The position numbers and the translations under genes were made by a program. A DNA stretch of 64,000 nucleotides, from the NCBI GenBank assembly GCA_015501595.1, contig JADNRX010000081.1, positions 1-64,000 on the forward strand. The letters run 5' to 3'. Below, piece by piece: positions 12,216 to 23,533 of this stretch. This DNA comes from Hymenopellis radicata (taxonomy: Eukaryota; Basidiomycota; Agaricomycetes; Agaricales; Physalacriaceae). Numbering within the stretch: the first letter of the stretch is position 1; each line of letters begins with the position of its first letter. Below the pieces are notes generated by a model. The model was not told the DNA's origin. It searched no databases and saw only the letters and a program-made list of their open reading frames with translations.

Positions 12216-12340
12216 GCCCGACAACCATGGGGCGCGACATGTCTCGCGACGTCCGGATTTTTTTGCCGTACTACTTGGGAGTCGACTGCGCGAGGCTATC
12301 TCACAGGCTAATACTACAGACACACCAAATGCAACATGCG
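12216..12340 (+). repeat. Diverged direct repeat, copy 1
   Basis: About 125 bp resembling 13321-13445. Both begin GCCCGACAACCATGG and share GCGACATGTCTCGCGACGT, a T-run, and further on a conserved TACAGACAC block. The middle part is only loosely alignable. Confidence 0.55.
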
Positions 12341-13320
12341 AAGGCTGTAGAACGCATTCTCTGGTGCCAGACGACTGCCTACAGTCAACAGAGCATGTAT
12401 TTCCCATTTCCCAGTGATCTTACCGCCTGGACACCCGACGCAGGATACGCGCCTCAGCCCGCACCTCAAGATAGCGAGAATGAATTTACGGAACTCATCG
12501 CGCCGCCTGAGAGCAGCACCCCACAACCGTCCTATGAACGGGTTTTTCCTCTTCCGACGATAGTTCCACAGCAACTTCAAGCACAAGGGCAAGGGATGCA
12601 GACCTGATGTTATATCTAAATGTGCTGCTGCAAAATGGAAGGCGCTCTCCAAGATGGCTCAGGATGTCTGGCTGAAGGGCGCTCGGGCTCTAGCTGAAAC
12701 GCCAGTATCCGGACTATCAATATAAGCCAGTCAGGACGAAAGGACACAAGAGGAATAACGTAAAGGTGGGCCCCGAGGAAGATGCGTCACCGTCAGTCAA
12801 TACGTATGTGCAGGGAGAGGGAGAGGCGATGCACCAGGTATGTCGTTCACGCTTGGAAAAGCAGACTTCGGTCATAGAACATGGAATACCCGGGATTCTA
12901 GAACGGGGGTACTGCGTCGCAAGGAGAGACGTCTGGAAATGTAAGTCGATATGATGTTCGAGTCAACACAATGAGTAACTGACGATGTTGAATTCGCTTC
13001 GGCGTATATGGCTCAGAGCAGCTCAGTTCATAGATTTCCATGAACTGGAACCTAAGGCCCGTCTCGCACTGTGAAATGTGCGGAGGAGAATGATGTGAAC
13101 AAGAGTTGATTGTCCATAGTACGTAGGTACAACAAAGAGCGTCTAAGGAATAGAAAACGATTAAGCAAAAGAGTGTACGGGATTTATTACTTGGGTTCGT
13201 CCGACGCGTCAAAGACCACCTCCTTAACATCAAGATTGTAAACCGGAGGACTCTCAACGGGTTAGGTGGAATGGAAGACGTAATAGTCGACGGCACGAGT
13301 ATGGCAGCGGTGGGCGTGGC

Positions 13321-13445
13321 GCCCGACAACCATGGCGCGCGACATGTCTCGCGACGTTGGGATTTTTTCGGTGTACTTGGCCAGTTGGTAGACGGCCCCG
13401 TATATCAAAGGATAATACTTACTACAGACACGCCATAGTCTGGCG
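13321..13445 (+). repeat. Diverged direct repeat, copy 2
   Basis: Second copy of the segment at 12216-12340, about 1.1 kb downstream in the same orientation. On the minus strand this copy lies in an open frame (13516-13262) that includes CTVCEGC and TSRDMSRAMVVGRH. The frame is not conserved in copy 1, so it is not evidence of a functional protein. Confidence 0.55.
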
Positions 13446-13841
13446 TGCTCGTTGGTGTCTAGTGGAAATCGACCTGCACAACCTTCACAGACGGTACAGT
13501 AACTGGACCCCATCATCCGTAAATGGCAGCATCATACTCGAGGACCAATATTGCAGATAAAGAAGGATTGCACAGAGCTGTCAGAATACATAAAGAACTA
13601 TACACTGCTCTCAGTGCCTTGAGTTTTGAAGTTGCAGTGCCAGCCAGATAAATTTCCATCCAAGCTCACCGTGCCCTGCCCTCCCAGTCGTCACATTGAG
13701 ATTTGCTGGTAAGCTGTCAGTCCGCATTCAGAAAGGCGCGCCCGATAGGGCGCGACGAACCGAACACTCTTTGAACACCGGCGTCGAAAAGAGCAAGACG
13801 ATCGTGACGTTTCCGGTCACGATCAAGAAGATTAAGAAGAA

Positions 13842-13869
13842 GGGGTCAGGGCGAGTAAGACGACGAAAG
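13842..13869 (+). repeat. 28-bp repeat, right copy
   Basis: Perfect inverted match to 9365-9392. It falls in a short open frame with a Lys/Arg-rich end (KKIKKKGSGRVRRRKGG), while the left copy reads differently in its own context. Confidence 0.6.
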
Positions 13870-14104
13870 GGTGGCCTCGGCACAAAGTAAAGAAACCAAC
13901 GAGAACCCAAGATCGCTCCGCTCAAATTAGAAATTCACGTCGACGCACGTTCGTACTTTTGATGTCGGACACAATACAGCTGGTCATGTTATGATTACTT
14001 GTGTTAAACTTAGATCTCAGGCATACTTGTCCAATACGCGGAGAAAAGGTACAGAAAATAGTAGAAAACAACATGTAAAACCCACTTGCAGACAGATAGT
14101 ACTT

Positions 14105-14998
14105 TTACCTTCCTCCAGGAGGACCGCTGCCCATCATTCTTAAGCGGTCAGGATGTATACTCGGTCCTGAACTTGGTGCACCATCCATTGGCGGTGGCGA
14201 GCTAAAGTTGGCCGGAGGGCCCCCTGGAGGACCACCGGCGTTAGCAGGAGGAAATAGAGGGAGACCACCGGGAGGGCCATTCATATTGGGAGGGAAAGGT
14301 GGGAGGTTACCGCCTGGAGCCCCGTTCGGAGGGAATGGAGGCATATTACCGTTCGGAGGGAAAGGTGGAGGTCCTGATATATCATAAGAAAATTCAAAAC
14401 ATGTCAGGCAGGTGGAACAGAACGTACCACCGGGAAAAGCACCAGGAATGCCACCCGGAGGGAATGGGGGCATCGCTCCAGGAGCACCCATAGGAAAGGG
14501 TGGCCGTGCTATAGATGAATGAGGTCGTGATGCTAATAAGCTTTGAAACTACTCACGGAATCCGGGAGGTCCTCCAAAACCCATCGGTGGACCACCGAAC
14601 GACGGCGGTCCAGGTCCGCCGAGATGCTGAGGCCCAAATCCAAATCCACCAGGAGGAGGACCGCCGCCAGACTCGTACGCCGACGTGATCTGGTCAATGA
14701 TGTTTTGTGCCTTGTCGTGTCCGAGTGCTGTTGAACACTGTTTAGTAACAATTAAGAACATCAAGACTGTTACACATACAAGCATAGTAATCCCTGACAT
14801 TTGCGAGGTGATTCCTGCCACTGTTGTGGGCTTTTCGCACTAGAGATCACGGTAAGCTATGCGAGTCGCAAGACCGGGAATGAAAGCAAACCTGAGGCAG
14901 AGTCGTGGGTCAGGAAGACATCGCAGTAGTCGCAATAATGTTTCTAGAGAAAAGTATGAGAAAAATGAAGGGAATACATGGAGGATACTGACTGGCAT
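14105..14998 (-). CDS. SNRPC: U1 small nuclear ribonucleoprotein C (U1-C)
   Basis: Exon 1 is only the six bases ATGCCA (14998-14993). Later exons are 14943-14892, 14839-14780 and 14727 onward, then two more exons to the TAA at 14107-14105. The N-terminus [20 protein letters not shown] is followed by RKAHNSGRNHLANVRDYYAS, the U1-type C2H2 zinc finger of U1-C. It is followed by LGHDKAQNIIDQITSAYES and a long Pro/Gly/Met-rich tail typical of the family. U1-C stabilises pairing of U1 snRNA with the 5' splice site. At intron 3 the second CAG is used, restoring YYASLGHDKA. It is head-to-head with LSM3, another splicing factor, 86 bp between start codons. Confidence 0.93.
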
Positions 14999-15084
14999 TG
15001 GTGGCACGAAGGAAGAGAGGGCGGAGTCTGAAATGCATCGACTCGTCCAGTTGCCTGTTTAGGAACGGCATCTCTCCAACTTTC
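14999..15084. promoter_or_regulatory. Shared promoter between U1-C and LSM3
   Basis: Only 86 bp separate the two divergent start codons, so both genes must initiate from the same short sequence or from inside each other. No TATA box is obvious. Because both products are splicing-related snRNP proteins, co-regulation is plausible but inferred. Confidence 0.5.
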
Positions 15085-15525
15085 ATGGATTCCTCGTCGG
15101 GCATTCAAGAGCCCTTTGACCTGATTCGCCTGTCCCTCAGTGAACGTGTTTTTGTCAAGCTAAGAGGGGATCGCGAGCTTACTGGTGTTTTGCACGTATG
15201 CCCTGCGGACTGTCCTATTTTCCTAGCTAATATCGCGCGTCCTAGGCTTATGACGGACATATGAACCTGATCCTCAGCGATGTCGAGGAGACCATTATGA
15301 TTGTCGAGGTTGTCGATGGCCAGCCGGATGTCCAAGGAACTGTTAATGTATGCCCTGATTGCAGGACTGCAACAGCAGATGCTCACGACGTACACAGGTA
15401 GCTAAACGCAAAATGGACATGTTATTTGTCCGAGGTGATGGCGTGATACTGGTGAGTATACTATATGCCTCTACTCTGAGCACTATTCTGACGCAGTGCA
15501 GGTATCGCCGCCCTCTCGTACATGA
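15085..15525 (+). CDS. LSM3: U6 snRNA-associated Sm-like protein LSm3
   Basis: Four exons: 15085-15195, 15246-15347, 15398-15451 and 15502-15525, giving 96 residues. The Sm1 motif is seen in FDLIRLSLSERVFVKLRGDR and AYDGHMNLILSDVEET, and the Sm2 motif in MLFVRGDGVILVSP. LSm3 is part of the heptameric LSm rings: LSm2-8 on U6 snRNA in the nucleus and LSm1-7 in cytoplasmic mRNA decay. The last coding exon has only eight codons including the stop. Confidence 0.94.
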
Positions 15526-15701
15526 CGCACCTGTCATGGACACTGCCAATATATTTTTCGGCAGTTATGCGCTCTCTCTCTCGCGCTGTATCCCTTGTTT
15601 TCGCGTCTGTATCCTCTGGGAATAATACATATCATTGCTACAGGTAACGTACGGGTATCTCGTATGATGGCCCTCTATTATTCGCCCGCCCCCGCGCCTT
15701 G

Positions 15702-16149
15702 TCACTTGTTCGGCAGTTCATCATCGGGCTCTGGCGCAACTTGGCCAATGGGCCATGTTTTGTCGCGGATCCAGGCAGCCAGTGTGATCTTAACCTACCC
15801 CCTTGTGTCAATCGAATGCATCTATATACATCACAAATCAACTTACCACGACGGACAGTGGCAGACGATATATCAATCTACGTCCGGTGCTGAGGCCCTG
15901 CCATACAGATCTGATTCCCTCTCTCCATCCAGCGTCTGAGCGAGCCTTATCCGGATCATTGAGCAAGTTTTCGAGCCTTTTTTGCTGAGATTGAATGTGC
16001 TCTGGTAGTAGAGGCTGATCAATGTCGGAAGGTGATTGTTTTGGTGTGAGCCAGTGTGCCCGCCTAGCCTCATAATAGGCTGGGCCAGTGAGTGGCACTA
16101 CTGACTCTTGAGCGACTGGCAGGTGGCTATTAGCACTGGCTGGAAGCAT
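15702..16149 (-). CDS. Small protein, tentative Gag1-like clamp (DUF4050) domain
   Basis: Two exons, 16149-15847 and 15788-15702, 129 residues. Recognisable blocks are PLTGPAYYEARRAHWLTP near the N-terminus, RLIYRLPLSVVV before the intron, and ITLAAWIRDKTWP after it. This layout resembles the fungal DUF4050/Gag1-like clamp domain; the assignment is from memory of the family pattern and is tentative. There are no membrane segments. The start is 72 bp from that of GRR1 on the other strand, so the two share a promoter. Confidence 0.6.
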
Positions 16150-16221
16150 CGTGCATGGTTGAGTGAGCCACGTGCATCACTCTGGTCTTCCCAAACGGCC
16201 TGCGTCTTGCAGCAAACCATC

Positions 16222-18983
16222 ATGACCATGTACAAGCATCGTCCGCCGTCCACCACCTCGCTCTCCGACGACGACGACAACGAAGATGGCAACCAGTCCG
16301 CCTATCTCGCCGCCCACCCGCTCGTTTTCTCCCCGGCCCAGTGGTCGAGCAAGCCGCTTAAGCGAACATCGGCCGTTCCATCCGAGTCGCCAATGGCGGG
16401 CCTGCCCCCAGAAATTCTCATACACATTTTCAAACACCTTCACATCCTCAGGGATCTGTACAGCGCCTTACGCGTTTGCAGAACGTGGTGCGAGTGCTCC
16501 GTTGAGCTGCTCTGGCACAAGCCCACCCTCGACAGATTCCAGACGCTTCAGAAGATCGCTCATCTCCTCGCATCGCCCAGGCAGACATTCACCTATGCCA
16601 GTTTCATCAGGCGTCTCAACTTTCTTGCACTTAATGACAGCCTCGTTGACAAGCTCTTTGCAACGTTCGCGCAATGCGATCGCCTCGAGCGCCTAACCCT
16701 GGTCAATTGCGACAACCTCACGGCCCCCATCCTTGACCGCGTGCTCCCCGCCTTTTCAAACCTTGTAGCAATGGACGCCAGCGGTGTCAAGGCCATCACC
16801 AATGATGCCGTTGTCGGGCTCGCTCGCTCGGCCAAGCGGCTTCAGGGCATCAATCTAACAGGTTGCAAACAAGTGTCCAACCCGGGCATAATGGCCCTGG
16901 CCATGAATTGCCCCTTCCTTCGCCGCATTAAACTGAGCAACCTCGAATCCCTCACAGACGCGCCTATCTGTGCCCTCGCCAAGTCCTGCCCTCTCCTCTT
17001 GGAGATAGACCTCAACCATTGCAAACTAGTCACCGACGTCGCCATCCGCGATATATGGACGTACTCGACCCACATGCGCGAAATTCGTCTCTCGCATTGC
17101 GAGTTGCTCACAGATGCCGGATTCCCTGTCCCATACAGAAAAGAGCAACTGACTTCCGAGACGCCGAATCCATTCCCAGCTTCGATTCACTCCGAGGACT
17201 TGCCTCCCCTCGTTCTTTCACGGACGCTAGAGCATCTCAGGATGCTCGACTTGACTGCATGCACTCATGTCACTGATGAGGCACTCGAGGGTATCATATC
17301 CCACGCTCCAAAGATACGCAATCTTGGCCTTTCAAAATGTAACCTCCTCACAGACAAATCTGTCGAGTCGATATGTAAATTGGGTCGACACCTCCACTAC
17401 CTGCATCTCGGTCATGCCGACAAGATTACTGATCGATCTGTCCGGACGTTGGCACGCTCCTGCACGCGTCTTAGATACGTGGACTTCGCAAGTACACTCT
17501 TTCATCTTTCTTCTTTTCGATATTTCTGATGATCCGCTTCCAGATTGTACGCAACTTACAGATCTCGCTGTATTCGAATTGGCGGCTTTGCCCAAGCTAC
17601 GACGCGTTGGTTTGGTTCGAGTCAACAATCTTACCGACGAAGCTATCTATGCCCTTGCCGAGCGTCATGCCACTTTGGAGCGCATACATCTATCATATTG
17701 TGACCAGATCTCTGTCATGGCTGTTCACTTTCTTTTGCAAAAGTTACACAAGCTCACACATCTCAGTCTAACTGGCGTGCCTGCTTTCAGACAAGCTGAG
17801 CTTCAGCAATTCTGCAGACCCCCTCCTTCCGTGAGTGCGAGATTCTACGTATACACTTCTTATGGCTTACGGTTTGTAGGACTTCAATCCCAACCAACAA
17901 TCCGCCTTTTGTGTCTTCTCCGGAAAGGGAGTATCGCAGCTTCGTGCATTCCTTACCGAACTGTTTGACAGGATTACGGAAATGAACGGGACAGACGATA
18001 CAGAATATGAAGACGATGACTACGAAGACCCAGAGGCTTATGATGATGATGACACGCCGGAACCTGAAGGGGAAGATGGCGAAGATGAATTTGACGAGGA
18101 TGACTACGAAAATCAACGGGTGATGCTTCAAAACATGCATCAATTGACGTCTTTTCGGGGGCAAAATCAGCAATACCAGTCGTTGCCCCGCCAGCCGCCA
18201 AGTCACTCCGCAACCTATCCTCCTATCGGCACTCCAGGTGGCTCGTCTACTCTCAACAACCTACACGGAGCTACCGACAGGTTGAATGCTCAACTGATGG
18301 CTTCGTCGAGCACTGGGGGTCCATCACGCAGAGTTGGACGCACTTTGGCAGATATCTTACCCATCATTGAAAACATGGCTTCGTCACCACCACGCGGTAG
18401 CGACATTATCTCCCGCTCCTCGACTATTGTCGCTCCCCATCGCGAAGAAGTAAACGATTTATTTACGGACGGCGTCACCTCGTATGACGATATAGGTCGA
18501 GGACGTGGGCCGCAAAATCTTCCGACCGACCCTCAGCTCCAGCTACGGAGGGGCCATGAACTGCACACCCACCATCGTCCTCCTCCTTCCTCATCTCAGA
18601 TAGCCGATGACACTGCGAGGATGGTTGCTGTTTTAAGCTCTCTCCGGACCACCGATGCTCGATCTACTCCATCCACCAACCGGACAGACTCCTCCAGTAA
18701 CAACCCTGTTGCTGGTGGGTCCTTAGAAGGTGGCGTTGTTTGGCCATATCAGGAGCCTGCCTCCCCAACCACGTCTACTCACCCGCCCTCACAGGAGACG
18801 ACGCCCACCACCGTTGATTTGCGAGGGCGGAACGTGAAGAGGAGCTTGAGGAATACTCTGAATGCCGCGGAGCATTACGCATCGACCTTATTGTTTGGTC
18901 GGTCACCTACGCGGCATCCTCACGATCGTGATGACGGCGCTGCTGGAAGCTCGAGCACTGCTCCAACTCGCACCCCTTACTAG
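16222..18983 (+). CDS. GRR1: SCF F-box/LRR protein Grr1
   Basis: Three exons: 16222-17491, 17544-17830 and 17880-18983, giving 886 residues. An F-box lies at about 59-105 (GLPPEILIHIFKHLHILRDL). A long run of cysteine-containing leucine-rich repeats follows (LTLVNCDNLTAPILDRVL, INLTGCKQVSNPGIMALA and others). After the LRRs comes QFCRPPPSDFNPNQQSAFCV, characteristic of the Grr1 group, then a strongly acidic stretch and a long Ser/Pro-rich tail. Grr1 is the SCF receptor for G1 cyclins and nutrient-signalling factors in yeasts. The start MTMYKHRPP is preferred over an upstream in-frame ATG at 16108 that would run into the divergent gene. Confidence 0.92.
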
Positions 18984-19334
18984 TGATAGGCCTGTGGCCT
19001 CAACCATCTATGTTTTACAATTCGCAATTCTCTCTCCCCTCTTGCATGCACATGTCCTATCATCGTTTTATGTATCTCAACATCTCTAGCTTTACCCATC
19101 CACAGATGTTTTCTTGTGTACTCTACATATAATCTGTTGCTGTCTTAGTAGTATTACCCACAATCGCATGGACCCGGGATTTCACTTGGATTTTGACAGC
19201 TGGACGCAACTGCGACCAAGGATGATAACATACCGGCAACTGCGGATGGCAGGGTATTGATTGATAACTCATACTACTTAACACAGTCCATTAAAGGCTT
19301 GTACCTTTCGACTTTCCCGTGATAGCGCTCGAAC

Positions 19335-21041
19335 ATGATTATCATAGATGAGCCCGCCAAGGTCCAGGATGCCATTGATAACGTTCACCGACCGCTGTGG
19401 CAAGGAAGCAGGAGTGATACCCATCTTCGCGGTGGACCTCCGCCACCTGCTTACGGGGCCGTCCCGCAATACATTGTATCCCCTCCGATTCAGAACAGAC
19501 CGCCGCCTCGTCCTGCTGTCGGACGGCCACTACCCCAACGACCTGGAAGACGGAAATCTGTGAAACGGCGACGATCATTGAAGAGGCGTTTCTGCAAGGC
19601 GTTCTCTGTCGCCTTGTTCATCTGGGTTCTCGTTCTCGTGGTATGGAAATCAGTGAAGGAGCTGTTCGTTGATGAGGTGAGCTAAATCATTTGAGATTAT
19701 CGCTTCTACTCTACTTAGTAACAACACGGTATAGGATGTCCGACTGAGCGACTCGGATTTCCCTGTTATGGGGGATGTGTCGTTGTCGGATTGTGTGCGG
19801 GGCAGGGGATGGCTCAATGAGTTGGACGCTTTGGATGGGCATAAGCGATTCGATATCCCGTTGAATGTTAGCAAGATTCGGGTCTTCGCGCGAGGGGATT
19901 TGCCGTCTGGCTTCATCGGACTGCGGACGTCTTCAGCTGTGACGGATGCTGTACGTGTGGAGGTAGCGCTTCCGTATCATCATCTCGACGTTCTTGAGCG
20001 TGCGCGGGTTTGCTATGTGCGCCATGGAGACGAGCATGGTGTTGGGTTATTCGTCAGTCGTTCGCAAACAGTACTGACTACCTTGGACTAATAACGCTTT
20101 CATAGACACCTCGTTCATGGAGAGGCCGCAAGGACAAAGACACTTCACCACCTTTCCGTATAACCGTTACCTTCCCGCAGGATGACTCCCTCACGATCAA
20201 GTCCTTTTCGACTGACTTGCCAAATTATGTGCATGAGGCATTGGATCTTGAGTATGTCTACTTTGAGAATCTCTCACTGAGAGGAACGAATCTGCCGATA
20301 AATATCGATGTCAGTGAAGCTCGTTCCTCTGATTCGTGAATGCGTTTCTTACCGTCCTTTCAGGCGATTCACTTTGGGCGTGGAATTATTGAAACCTCGA
20401 ATAGTCCAATACAAATCCAGGTCAGTCAAACAGGCTTCGGAGTCGTGGAACTCTCTTCACACTGAAGTCAGGCCCTAAACTCTAACAATGCCACCGTGGT
20501 GACTACGAATATGCCAATCTACGGCTACTTCAACGTCTCCGATAGTCTCCAGCTGCAGACATCCAACGCACCCATAAAGGTTGATGTTGACATGGGGCAA
20601 TCAAGTTCGAATGGAAAATCGATACTGTCAATGGCGACGAGTAACAAGTAAGCTGTCGCATCGCATACTTATAATATGTAGCTTACATACCTCTCCTTTA
20701 GCATGCTCATCGCCAATACCACAGTATTCTCGATGACCGGAGACATTTCAGCCGTGAGCTCCAACGGGCCACTGAGTGTTAAAATTCCCGAAGCCCCAAT
20801 CGATTCGACACTGAGGGTGTACGCAAGAACGTCCAACTCTCCCGTCGAGCTCGACTTGCCATCATCGTACGAGGGTACAGTTGAGCTGGCCACATCCAAC
20901 GTGCGGCCGGTCGTCACTTTGAGTGACGATCTAGATGACCCGGCAGGTAAAGGCCGCACACGCGTGCTACAACGCCGCGGCAGGAGCTTGTTGGTAGTAT
21001 CTTCTGGTCTGAGGAGAATGCTGGTCGAGGAAGGGTGGTAG
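19335..21041 (+). CDS. Single-pass membrane protein with beta-rich (DUF4097-like) C-terminal region; likely frameshift near the end
   Basis: Six exons: 19335-19676, 19735-20052, 20106-20309, 20364-20420, 20472-20647 and 20702 to the end. The N-terminus is Pro-rich and basic. One membrane helix (AFSVALFIWVLVLVVW) lies near residues 90-105. The rest is made of short repeated strands with Ser-Asn-Ser/Ala-Pro turns (ETSNSPIQIQ, QTSNAPIKVD, ARTSNSPVELD), like bacterial and fungal DUF4097-type beta solenoids. After DPAGKGRTRVLQRRG the frame runs to a stop at 21041. The neighbouring frame continues GSIFWSEENAGRGRVVGKTS and ends at about 21079 with another SNSP turn. A base therefore seems to be missing at about 20975-21000. 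Function unknown. Confidence 0.6.
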
Positions 21042-21360
21042 GGAAGACCTCAAATTCGCCTATATGGCTGTTGGGTTGAACTGTATTATGTATTATGTGT
21101 GTGTGTGTGTAGTGTCTTGTCTTGTCATTCAGGCCAAAGTTTCTCAAGCTTGAAGCTTAGGCTGTGTTCACTACATAGCTCAGAGACACGCCATTTCGGC
21201 ATTAACCCGGCGTAGCCGGTGCGAAAAAAACCAGCAGAGAACGGCGAACGCGTTTGGGAAGACCAGTTACAACTTACTGGCGTACATTGTTGTCCTGAAT
21301 CGGTATGTTTTCATCTTGCACTGAATCGAAATTTGACGCTGAGGTTCGACTTGCAGACTT

Positions 21361-23185
21361 ATGCTCTGTACTGGCTGTGCAAGCGAAGTCCGCTCGCCAA
21401 AAGCTGGCGAGCTCTACCCGGACGCTCTGGATCATCGCGGTGCCCTTGAACACCTGGAGAATACGAATGAGCCCGCTACAGATGCAGACGTATCACTAGT
21501 CTCTAGCATTGTGCTACCGGCTATCCAAAACAAACGCGATGAATTTCTGGCCTCCATCAGGCGTCTGCAAGACGCATGTTCTAGGCTGAGCGCGGAGGAG
21601 GCTCGGTACAAAAATCTGATATCCCCCTGCCGCCGCCTCCCGAGAGAGATTCTTGCAGAAATATTCCAACATGCGTGCATATTCGACACCGACGATATAG
21701 CTTATTCTTACCCGGGCTCATGCCCCGGCATCTTCAATCCTCAAGCTGCACAATGGACGATTCCCCGTGTCTGCATGTCGTGGCGTACCGTGATCCTGAA
21801 TTGTCAGGCAATTTGGTCGACCATCCGTGTTATTGAGCCGCACTACGCAAGCTGCTTCGAGTCAAAACACGTTGACGCGCTCACTTTGACTCTTTCTCGT
21901 TCCAGGAGCCACCTTCTCGACGTTGTACTCAAAGAGAAACATCACGGTTTCTGGGACAGTTCTGGGACCAACCAGATTCCAGATACTTCTCCCTACCGAC
22001 ACTGTCGCACAATCTTCGAGACGATCTTCGCCGAGAGCCATCGCTGGAGGACCGCCGTCCTCTATCTCTCGGGCAAAGGGACACGAAATGCCTTCGTATC
22101 CCTTCACGGCAGGCTTCCCAATCTCACAAATCTGGCGCTCCGTGTAACGGAGTCCAAAATTACTACTCCCATAGTCATTACTGGCTTTTCCGACTGCCCA
22201 CGACTACATACTGTTGAATTACAGCGTCTAGTCGAGACAGACGTCCGGTGGTCCCAAATCCTACATGTCGTTGTGATAGGAAATATGCTCCATGAGAACA
22301 TGAGGCAGGTATTGCAGTTTGTTGACCGGTGCAAGGCTGCTCGTTCATTCAGGCTTGACCATCCTCGCTTGGTAGGAGAGTTCGAGGACCTCACTCTCAC
22401 ACACAGAATAACCCACGCTTCCATTCGCACACTGGATGTTTCACACACCCATTTCATCGACCATCTTGTTCTACCCGAATTGCGTGAAGTCATTTGTACG
22501 GATCCTGATGGCGAGACGGAACATGGCTTTTTGGATATTAATCCATGTCTACAGTCTCTTACTCGTCTGTTGGAACGCTCAAAATGTGCTCTGTATCTTA
22601 CCAGTCTACGTCTACGAATGAATGCTGGCCCAGGCGAGCAAGACATGATCACGACACTGCTTTATGCCACCCCAAATCTGACAACATTGGATCTCGAGCT
22701 TACGTCTCTGGATTTTAGAAGACTACTGCTATAACAATGTCGGGGATCGCAGCATTATGATCCTTCTGGCTCGAATGGATCCTACACAGAGAGCTTATAG
22801 CGGTCCGCGCTGCCCTATTCTACCTGTTATTAACTCGATTTCCATTGTGATGCACGAGCATGGCAATGAACGCTATTTTCAGTGCCTTGACAGCCATGAA
22901 ATACTTGCGGATATGTTACGAATTCGATGGAAACCGGAGGAGGATCCTGTATTTGGTGTGGGATTAGGTCGTCTTCGAAAATTCAAACTATGGGTACATG
23001 CAACATACCTTGATGATGCCGAATTCGACCAGCGTGGAGTTGGTTATTCCAAAGGACACCGGCTTCCAGAGGCAATTAAACAAGCTCTCCAGGACCTTGT
23101 GGATGATGGCATGGACCTTTCTATCCGAGTAACGACGAAGCGCATTGAGAAGGGGCAGGACTACGTCAGATTAGCCATTGGCTGA
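21361..23185 (+). CDS. F-box protein, split by an apparent frameshift
   Basis: The first frame (21361-22734) holds a coiled segment (RRLQDACSRLSAEEARYKN) followed by an F-box-like motif, CRRLPREILAEIFQHAC. It then has WRTVILNCQAIWSTI and a long LRR-like region, as in the large Agaricomycete F-box families. The second frame takes over at about 22713-22716 (LEDYCYNNVGDRSIMILL...) and runs to the stop at 23185. The switch falls on a TTTT run; one T fewer would join the two halves. The gene is otherwise intronless. It is either a pseudogene or carries a sequence error. The substrate is unknown. Confidence 0.6.
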
Positions 23186-23533
23186 ATACCGCTATGTGAG
23201 TAACATCGCTGAGGATCGCCTTGTACTAAAAACAAAAACAATAGTGTTAGGTCCCCGATGAATACAGCTGTCATGCCCATATCCGCTCCCAAACGCAGCG
23301 TGAATACGATTACTTCTCGCTCGTCTGCAGCACAGGGACTTCCGATATGTTCAGGCGAAGTGACCGAAACGAATCATTGTCAATGTTACTACTTACCTGG
23401 TTCTGTTAATTGATTATTGATCAACTATTGAACTTCGAACTGCGCAAAAGCGGTCATCATTGACCTTGACCGCATCATTCAGTGAAGTTCGAACTTGTTT
23501 CATACCTTCAACGTCTCAGCGGGTGAAAAAGTG

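Larger units (their letters stand above)
9296..14104. other. Gene-poor stretch with broken reading frames and short repeats
   Basis: About 4.8 kb in which no complete gene could be assembled, unlike the dense packing on either side. Open frames switch between frames and strands every 100-300 bp and none matches a known family. No reverse transcriptase, integrase, transposase or helicase motif was seen. The stretch holds an inverted 28-bp perfect repeat near its two ends (9365-9392 and 13842-13869) and a diverged direct duplication (about 12216-12340 and 13321-13445). The likeliest reading is decayed accessory or transposon-derived DNA; this is inference. Confidence 0.45.

Noticed and set aside
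13262..13516. Minus-strand frame with CTVCEGC and a later Cys/His pattern, possibly a zinc-binding domain
   Set aside because: Not preserved in the duplicated segment at 12216-12340, no supporting exons, and no family resemblance.
16108..16221. Upstream in-frame ATG for GRR1
   Set aside because: The extension has no conserved character and would overlap the start of the divergent gene at 16149; the ATG at 16222 fits better.
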